This document shows, piece after piece, positions 59,149 through 64,000 of a stretch of DNA of 64,000 nt. Source of the stretch: Phenylobacterium montanum (GTDB lineage: Bacteria; Pseudomonadota; Alphaproteobacteria; Caulobacterales; Caulobacteraceae); the NCBI RefSeq assembly GCF_018135625.1, contig NZ_CP073078.1:4310501-4374500 (forward strand), written 5' to 3'. Each line of letters begins with the position of its first letter. Positions within the stretch are counted from its first letter, which is position 1. The translations under genes and the position numbers were made by a program. The notes beneath the pieces are model-generated. The model worked only from the letters and a program-made list of their open reading frames with translations, made no database searches and had not been told where the DNA came from.

Positions 59149-60828
59149 ATGGCATTAGGGTCGAAAGACCGATTTGTCTGGGACACCACGGTGACCCTGG
59201 AGGCGCTGGGCGCCGCCCAGGTGGTGCTGTGGGCCTGGGACCCGGAGGCCGACAAGCTCCGGTTTACGGGCGCGGCGCGCGCCCTGGGCCTGTCCCCCTT
59301 GGCGCCCGAGTGCGCCGGCGCGGCGGCCTTCGCGCTCTGCCTTCCCCAGGATCGCAATCTGATGGAGCGGGTGCTGACCGTACGCCCGCCCGGCAGCGAG
59401 ATCAGCGCGCGCATCCGCATGCGCGGCGGCGAGACCTGCATCTGGCGCGGTGAGTGGCTGGAAGAGGGCGGCGCACGCGCCTCGGGCGTGATCGTGCCGG
59501 AGGCCAAGTTCGCCGCCAGCGAAAAGGACGTACTGACCGGTCTTCTCGACCGCCGCAGCTTCATCGCCCAGGCCAGGGCCCTGCTGCGCCAGCCAGAGAC
59601 CTACACCCTGGTGGTGGCCGACCTCGATCGCCTGCGCCGGCTGAACGAGGCCCTGGGCCACGAGCGGGCCGACCTAGTGCTGGCGGCCCTGGGCTCGCGC
59701 CTGGCCGCGACCTTCCCGCCGGGCGCGATCATGGCCCGGGTGGGTGAGGACGAGTTCGCCGCCCTGGTGCCCGCCGGGGTTCGCGATCCCGCCGACGCCA
59801 TGCGGCGCTCGCTGGAGCAACCCTTGCGCATCGCCGGCTTCGATATCGTGCCGACACTGTCGATCGGCGCCGTCGCCGCCGAGGGCGGGGCCGACGCGCC
59901 CGAAGCCGCCGAGCTTTTGCGCCGGGCCGAACTGGCCGTGGAGAGCGCGAAAAACGCGGGCCGCGGCGGCGCTGCGGCTTACGGCCGCTCGCTGGAGAGC
60001 GACAGCCTTTCGCGCCTGGCCATGGAATCCGACCTGCGCGGCGCCATCGGCCGCGGCGAGATCGTGCCCTATTTCCAGCCGGTTGTGCGCCTGTCCACCG
60101 GCGCCATCTCCGGCTTCGAGGCCCTGGCCCGCTGGCGCCATCCGCGCCGCGGCCTGATCCCGCCGGACCAGTTCCTGCCCCTGTGCGACGAGATGGGCCT
60201 CCTGGTCGAGCTGGGCGCCCACATGATGCGGGCCTCGGCCCTGCAGCTGGCCGAATGGCGGCGCTGTCACCAGGCCGCCGGCGAGATCACCGTCAGCGTC
60301 AACCTCTCGGTCGGCGAGATCAATCGCCCGAACCTTGTGCGCGACGTCAGCGAGCTTCTGGCCGAGACCGGCCTGCCGCCCAAGGCGCTGAAGCTGGAAG
60401 TGACCGAAAGCGATATCATGCGCGATCCCGACGGGGCCGCGATCATCCTGCGCCAGCTGCGCGACGCGGGCGCCGGCATCGCCCTGGACGACTTCGGCAC
60501 CGGCTTCTCCTCGCTGTCATACCTGACCCGCCTGCCGTTCGACACGCTGAAGATCGACCGCTACTTCGTGCGGACCATGGGCTCCAACGAGGGCTCGGCC
60601 AAGATCGTGCGCTCGGTGGTCAATCTGGGCCGCGACCTTGCGCTTGAGGTGGTGGCCGAGGGGGTTGAGAACGCGGTCATGGCCCGCTGCCTCTTGGATC
60701 TCGGCTGCGACTATGGCCAGGGCTTCGGCTACGCCCCGGCCCTGTCGGCCCAGGAGGCCGAGGTCTATCTCAACGAAAGCTACGCCGACGGCGCCGCGCC
60801 CGTGCGGCTGCGGGGGTCTGCGGGTTAG
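59149..60828 (+). CDS. pdeA: Cyclic-di-GMP phosphodiesterase PdeA (degenerate GGDEF plus EAL)
   Basis: A 559-residue cytoplasmic enzyme: N-terminal PAS-like domain (about 15-120), GGDEF domain (about 130-285) whose signature is GEDEF (residues 199-203) instead of GGDEF, and an EAL domain (about 300-545) with the EAL motif at 324-326, DDFGTGFSSL, LKIDR and VVAEGVEN. The EAL site looks complete, so it should break c-di-GMP to pGpG. Caulobacter PdeA (CC3396) has this same GEDEF, which binds GTP without making c-di-GMP and stimulates the EAL domain, and is degraded by ClpXP at the cell-cycle switch. Ends in AG here. Overlaps yqgE stop-to-stop. Confidence 0.93.
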   Translation: MALGSKDRFVWDTTVTLEALGAAQVVLWAWDPEADKLRFTGAARALGLSPLAPECAGAAAFALCLPQDRNLMERVLTVRPPGSEISARIRMRGGETCIWRGEWLEEGGARASGVIVPEAKFAASEKDVLTGLLDRRSFIAQARALLRQPETYTLVVADLDRLRRLNEALGHERADLVLAALGSRLAATFPPGAIMARVGEDEFAALVPAGVRDPADAMRRSLEQPLRIAGFDIVPTLSIGAVAAEGGADAPEAAELLRRAELAVESAKNAGRGGAAAYGRSLESDSLSRLAMESDLRGAIGRGEIVPYFQPVVRLSTGAISGFEALARWRHPRRGLIPPDQFLPLCDEMGLLVELGAHMMRASALQLAEWRRCHQAAGEITVSVNLSVGEINRPNLVRDVSELLAETGLPPKALKLEVTESDIMRDPDGAAIILRQLRDAGAGIALDDFGTGFSSLSYLTRLPFDTLKIDRYFVRTMGSNEGSAKIVRSVVNLGRDLALEVVAEGVENAVMARCLLDLGCDYGQGFGYAPALSAQEAEVYLNESYADGAAPVRLRGSAG

Positions 60829-61421
60829 GCCCGCCCGGCCTGCCCGGACAGCTGCTCAGCGCTGATCCCCAGCCGCGCCAGGGCCTGGGACCATTTGTGG
60901 TCGTGGTCGTGGCTGAACACCAGGGCCTCGTCCGGCTCGCAGGTCAGCCAGACATTGTCGCGGATCTCCTGCTCCAGCTGGCCGGCGCCCCAGCCGGAAT
61001 AGCCGAGCGCCAGCACCGCCTTGCGCGGCCGGCGGGCGGGGTCGGCCATGGCCTCGAGCACGTCGCGGGTGGCGGTCAGGGCGATACCCTCGCCGACCCG
61101 GGCGCTGGTGTCCTGGTTCAGATAGTCGTCGGTGTGCAGGACGAAGCCGCGCTCGCGCTCCACCGGCCCGCCGATCAGAACCGGCTCATCCGGCGCCTCG
61201 GCCGAGCCCGTGACGCCCAGGCGCTCCAGAAGGTCCGGCGAGGTCAGGCCATCGATCGGGCGGTTGACCACCAGCCCCATGGCGTGGCCGCTGTCGTGGG
61301 CGCAGATCAGGATCACCGCCCGCTCGAAACGAGGGTCGCCGATGCCCGGCATGGCGATCAGGGCCTGGCCGGTCAGGAACTCAGGGTCGCGCACAGGCGG
61401 GGAGGGATCGCTGGGCGTCAT
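60825..61421 (-). CDS. YqgE/AlgH family protein
   Basis: A 198-residue protein of the UPF0301 (YqgE/AlgH) family: FLTGQALIAMPGIGDPRF, DSGHAMGLVVNRP, then LIGGPVERERGFVLH and LALGYSGWGAGQLEQEI are all family-typical. Function uncertain; AlgH in Pseudomonas affects alginate genes. The start at 61421 gives the family N-terminus. Tail-to-tail overlap with pdeA by 4 nt. Confidence 0.93.
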   Translation of the reverse strand: MTPSDPSPPVRDPEFLTGQALIAMPGIGDPRFERAVILICAHDSGHAMGLVVNRPIDGLTSPDLLERLGVTGSAEAPDEPVLIGGPVERERGFVLHTDDYLNQDTSARVGEGIALTATRDVLEAMADPARRPRKAVLALGYSGWGAGQLEQEIRDNVWLTCEPDEALVFSHDHDHKWSQALARLGISAEQLSGQAGRA

Positions 61422-61548
61422 GGATCTATGATTGAACCGTCCCTGGATCAGGTTCAAGCGTCTGTAAGGCTTGGCGCCTGGCGCCAGGACCCATATCAGT
61501 GTTCCGCCGCCCGGATCGGGCGCTTCAGATGATCCAAGGAGACGCCCC

Positions 61549-62031
61549 ATGACGATCAAGGTCGGCGATAAATTGCCCGCGGCCAATTTCATGACCTTCA
61601 CCGCCGACGGTCCGGCGCCCCTGGCCAGCGACGCCCTGTTCGGCGGCAAGACCGTGGCCCTGTTCGCTGTGCCCGGCGCCTTCACCCCCACCTGCTCGGC
61701 CAAGCACCTGCCCGGCTTCAAGCAGCATGCAGCGGAGCTGAAGGCCAAGGGCGTCGACACCATCGCCTGCGTGTCGGTCAACGACGTGTTCGTGATGAAG
61801 GCCTGGGCCAAGGACCAGGGCATCACCGACGAGGTGGTCATGCTGGCCGACGGCAACGGCGACTTCACCCGCGCCATCGGCCTGGAGCTGGACGGCTCCA
61901 AGTTCGGCATGGGCTCGCGCTCGCAGCGCTATTCCCTGGTGGCCAAGGACGGGGTGGTCGAACAGCTGAACGTCGAGGCCGGCGGCGAATTCAAGGTCTC
62001 GTCGGCGGACTACCTGCTGGAACACCTCTAG
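61549..62031 (+). CDS. Peroxiredoxin (Prx5 type)
   Basis: A 160-residue thiol peroxidase. The peroxidatic cysteine is in PGAFTPTCSAKHLPGF, and the arginine lies in MGSRSQRYSLV. Such proteins reduce H2O2 and alkyl peroxides, usually with glutathione or glutaredoxin. AAGGAGA lies before the ATG. Ends 3 nt from the convergent acyl-CoA dehydrogenase. Confidence 0.96.
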   Translation: MTIKVGDKLPAANFMTFTADGPAPLASDALFGGKTVALFAVPGAFTPTCSAKHLPGFKQHAAELKAKGVDTIACVSVNDVFVMKAWAKDQGITDEVVMLADGNGDFTRAIGLELDGSKFGMGSRSQRYSLVAKDGVVEQLNVEAGGEFKVSSADYLLEHL

Positions 62032-62034
62032 AGC

Positions 62035-63798
62035 CTAGCCCAACATCTCCGGCGTCAGGGCGTGCAGCGCCTCGGCGCCGGCGGTGACCGAGGCGACATA
62101 GCCGGGGGCCTGGGCCAGCAGGGTCTCGGCATAGTGGCCGGCGAGCAGGCGGCGACGCCTATCCTCTACGCTTCCGGCGTCCTTCGACGCCGCGAGGGCG
62201 CCCTTGGCCAGCAGCCAGCCGCCCAGGACGTCCCCCACCAGTTTCAGATAGGGCGTGGCGCCGGCCAGGGCGTCGGGCCCGCCGCGGCGCTCGGCCAGCC
62301 AGGATGTCGCCGCCTCGAAGGCCCTGTTGGCGTGGCCCAGGCGATGGCCGATGGCGTCGAACTCCATGTCGCCCGACTCGTTCAGGGCCTCAACCGTGGC
62401 GTCGACGTCGCGGATCAGGGCGGCGATTCCGGCTCCGTCCTCCAGGCCCAGCTTGCGGCCGGCCAGGTCGATGGCCTGGATGCCGTTGGTGCCCTCGTAG
62501 ATCGGGGCGATGCGGGCGTCGCGATAGTGCTGGGCCGCGCCGGTCTCCTCGATGAAGCCCATGCCGCCATGCAGTTGCAGGCCCATGGAGGCGACCTCCA
62601 CGCCGATGTCGCTGGACCAGGCCTTGGCGATGGGGGTCAAGACCTCCTCGCGCAGCTTGGCGGCGGCGCGGATCTCCGGTTCGGCGGCCGAGGCGGCGAG
62701 GTCGGCGTTCAAGGCGGTGAGCAGGCAGATGGCCCGCGCCGCCTCGACCCGCACCTTCATGGCGATCAGGGTGCGGCGCACGTCGGGATGGTCGAAGATC
62801 GCCGCCGAGGCGTCGTGCGACCAGGGCGAGCGGCCCTGGCGGCGCTCCTGGGTGAAGGCCAGGGCCTGCTGGTAGGCGCGCTCGGCGATGCCGACGCCCT
62901 GGGCCCCGATGTTCAGCCGGGCGGCGTTCATCATGGTGAACATGTGCGCCAGGCCCTTGTTGGGCTGGCCGATCAGCTCGGCCTTGGCGCCTTCGAACAG
63001 CATGACGCAGGTGGGCGAGGCGTGGATGCCCAGCTTATGCTCGATGCTTCCGGCCCGCAGGGCGTTGGGCTGGCCCAGCGAGCCGTCCTCGTTCACCAGC
63101 ACCTTGGGGGCGATGAACAGGGAGATGCCGCGGCTGCCCTCGGGCGCGCCGGGCAGGCGGGCCAGCACCAGGTGGACGATGTTCTCGGCCGCGTCGTGGT
63201 CGCCCCAGGTGATGAAGATTTTCTGGCCGTGCAGCAACCAGCCGCCGTTGCCGTCCGGTTCGGCGCGGGTGGTGAGCGTGCCGAGGTCCGAGCCCGACTG
63301 GGGCTCGGTCAGGTTCATGGCCCCGGTCCAGGTTCCCGAGATCATGTTGGGGAGGTAGAGCGCCTTCTGCCGGTCGGAGCCGTGGGCGTGGATCGCCTCG
63401 ACCGCGCCCTGGGTCAGAATCGGGCAGAGGGCGAAGGCCATGTTGGCGGCGTTGACCATCTCGAGCACCGCCAGCTCCAGCACCTTGGGCAGGCCCTGGC
63501 CGCCGAACTCGGGATCGGCCGACAGGCTGGTCCAGCCGCCCTCGGCGAAGGCCTTGTAGGCGTCGGCGAAGCCGGGTGCGGCGGTGACTTTGCCGTTCTG
63601 ATAAAGGGCGCCGGCCTGGTCGCCCTTGCGGTTCAGGGGGGCCAGGATGTCAGTGGTCACCTGGCCGGCCGCCTCCAGCACTGCGGCCAGGGTGTCCTCG
63701 TCCAGCTCGGCGAAGGCGCCGCCCTGGCTCAGCCGGCCGATCTCGACCACGTGCTTCAGGGTGAACAGCAGATCCCGTACAGGGGCTTGGAAGGACAT
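62035..63798 (-). CDS. Acyl-CoA dehydrogenase with C-terminal extension
   Basis: A 587-residue flavin enzyme, of the longer kind with an extra C-terminal helical domain. FAD/substrate blocks include ALCPILTQGAVEAIHAHGSD, MNLTEPQSGSDLG, GQKIFITWGDHD and the catalytic-base region YEGTNGIQAIDLAGRKL. Related proteins include FadE-type and DmdC-type enzymes; the chain length is not decided by sequence. ATG at 63798 with N-terminus SFQAPVRDLLFTLKHV. Confidence 0.94.
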   Translation of the reverse strand: MSFQAPVRDLLFTLKHVVEIGRLSQGGAFAELDEDTLAAVLEAAGQVTTDILAPLNRKGDQAGALYQNGKVTAAPGFADAYKAFAEGGWTSLSADPEFGGQGLPKVLELAVLEMVNAANMAFALCPILTQGAVEAIHAHGSDRQKALYLPNMISGTWTGAMNLTEPQSGSDLGTLTTRAEPDGNGGWLLHGQKIFITWGDHDAAENIVHLVLARLPGAPEGSRGISLFIAPKVLVNEDGSLGQPNALRAGSIEHKLGIHASPTCVMLFEGAKAELIGQPNKGLAHMFTMMNAARLNIGAQGVGIAERAYQQALAFTQERRQGRSPWSHDASAAIFDHPDVRRTLIAMKVRVEAARAICLLTALNADLAASAAEPEIRAAAKLREEVLTPIAKAWSSDIGVEVASMGLQLHGGMGFIEETGAAQHYRDARIAPIYEGTNGIQAIDLAGRKLGLEDGAGIAALIRDVDATVEALNESGDMEFDAIGHRLGHANRAFEAATSWLAERRGGPDALAGATPYLKLVGDVLGGWLLAKGALAASKDAGSVEDRRRRLLAGHYAETLLAQAPGYVASVTAGAEALHALTPEMLG

Positions 63799-63981
63799 GG
63801 CCGGCTCCAGCGTTTTGCTGCGTTCTAGGGGGTGTGGGCGCAACGGCCAAGGGTGGAGATTTTCGCCCGATGCGCTCTGATCGCGGCAGATTATCACGGC
63901 TTCGTGATGCGCCGTCTTTCCGCCGCAGGCCTGGCTCAGGGGTATTCACCAGGGTTCAGTTCCCGAAGTTTCGGAGCCTCG

Positions 63982-64000
63982 ATGGTTCGCGCCGCCTGCC
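63982..64000 (+). CDS. Possible start of a gene cut by the window edge
   Basis: ATG GTT CGC GCC GCC TGC with GGAG 5 nt upstream begins at 63982 and is cut off. The gap before it (63799-63981) holds nothing else clear. Nothing can be said about the product. Confidence 0.2.

Noticed and set aside
59199-60828. Active diguanylate cyclase
   Set aside because: The signature is GEDEF, not GG(D/E)EF; the known Caulobacter counterpart binds GTP without making c-di-GMP.
62062-63828. 588-codon plus-strand open frame opposite the acyl-CoA dehydrogenase
   Set aside because: Gly/Gln/Val/His-rich shadow translation with no motifs; the minus-strand enzyme is clear.
1-64000. tRNA, rRNA, CRISPR arrays, prophage or insertion sequences
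   Set aside because: Intergenic regions were read for cloverleaf ends, spaced repeats, integrase or transposase motifs; none was found.

Overview
The window is high-GC DNA of an alphaproteobacterium, most probably of the Caulobacterales (Caulobacter/Phenylobacterium group). This is inferred from three things. The gene neighbourhoods (trmL-hemF divergent from petABC; lgt-midA-pgeF; coxB-coxA-ctaB-coxF-ctaG-coxC-DUF983-surf1-thrC-M16 protease) look caulobacterial. There is a close match to Caulobacter PdeA with its hallmark degenerate GEDEF motif. Paired GANTC (CcrM-type) sites sit in front of that gene. I could not run a database search, so the genus is not fixed.

Layout. 1-4.7 kb: a cupin, heme synthesis (hemF), tRNA methylation (trmL) and the complete cytochrome bc1 operon (petABC) with a good terminator. 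4.7-14.4 kb: a long leftward run of housekeeping genes (two tandem dienelactone hydrolases, ychF, a TPR membrane protein, pth, rplY, a lipoprotein, prs, pgeF, midA-like, lgt). 14.5-16.2 kb: rightward ubiK-like, YbjN and proC. 16.3-23.6 kb: two related hybrid histidine kinases around a secreted S10 serine carboxypeptidase. 23.6-28 kb: an ECF sigma/anti-sigma pair, a divergent subtilisin-like protease, a secreted Gly/Ser/Ala-rich protein and a membrane-anchored retropepsin-like protease. 28-30 kb: an EnvZ/OmpR-like two-component system. 30.3-31.7 kb: a cold-shock gene followed by three small proteins. 31.7-36.8 kb: DUF4870, folB, a FolM-like reductase, a 26-residue membrane protein, Nudix, aldehyde dehydrogenase and an HSL-type esterase. 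36.8-43 kb: an NhaA-like protein that lacks the transport aspartates, selO, a membrane protein, GFA and SRPBCC genes with a divergent AraC regulator, and an ABC ATPase. 43.2-46.9 kb: an ABC permease fused to an M1 aminopeptidase. 47-48.9 kb: a 49-residue membrane protein and tldD. 49-58 kb: the aa3 cytochrome oxidase structural and assembly genes, thrC and an M16 protease. 58.4-64 kb: GNAT, pdeA, yqgE, a peroxiredoxin and an acyl-CoA dehydrogenase.

How it fits together. Much of the window is core aerobic physiology: bc1 and aa3 complexes with heme and copper assembly factors, nucleotide and translation quality control. The envelope and signalling block at 16-30 kb is the least explained part. 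There, a bipartite sequence (GGGATGAAA, 15 nt, then GTT) occurs both in front of the ECF sigma operon and in front of the Gly/Ser/Ala-rich secreted protein. This suggests a small self-controlled envelope regulon containing its own secreted protease. Other points of interest are two unrecognised small membrane proteins, the degenerate NhaA, the cold-shock cluster and its structured leader, and several repeated or palindromic intergenic sites. No rRNA, tRNA, CRISPR array, prophage or insertion sequence was seen.
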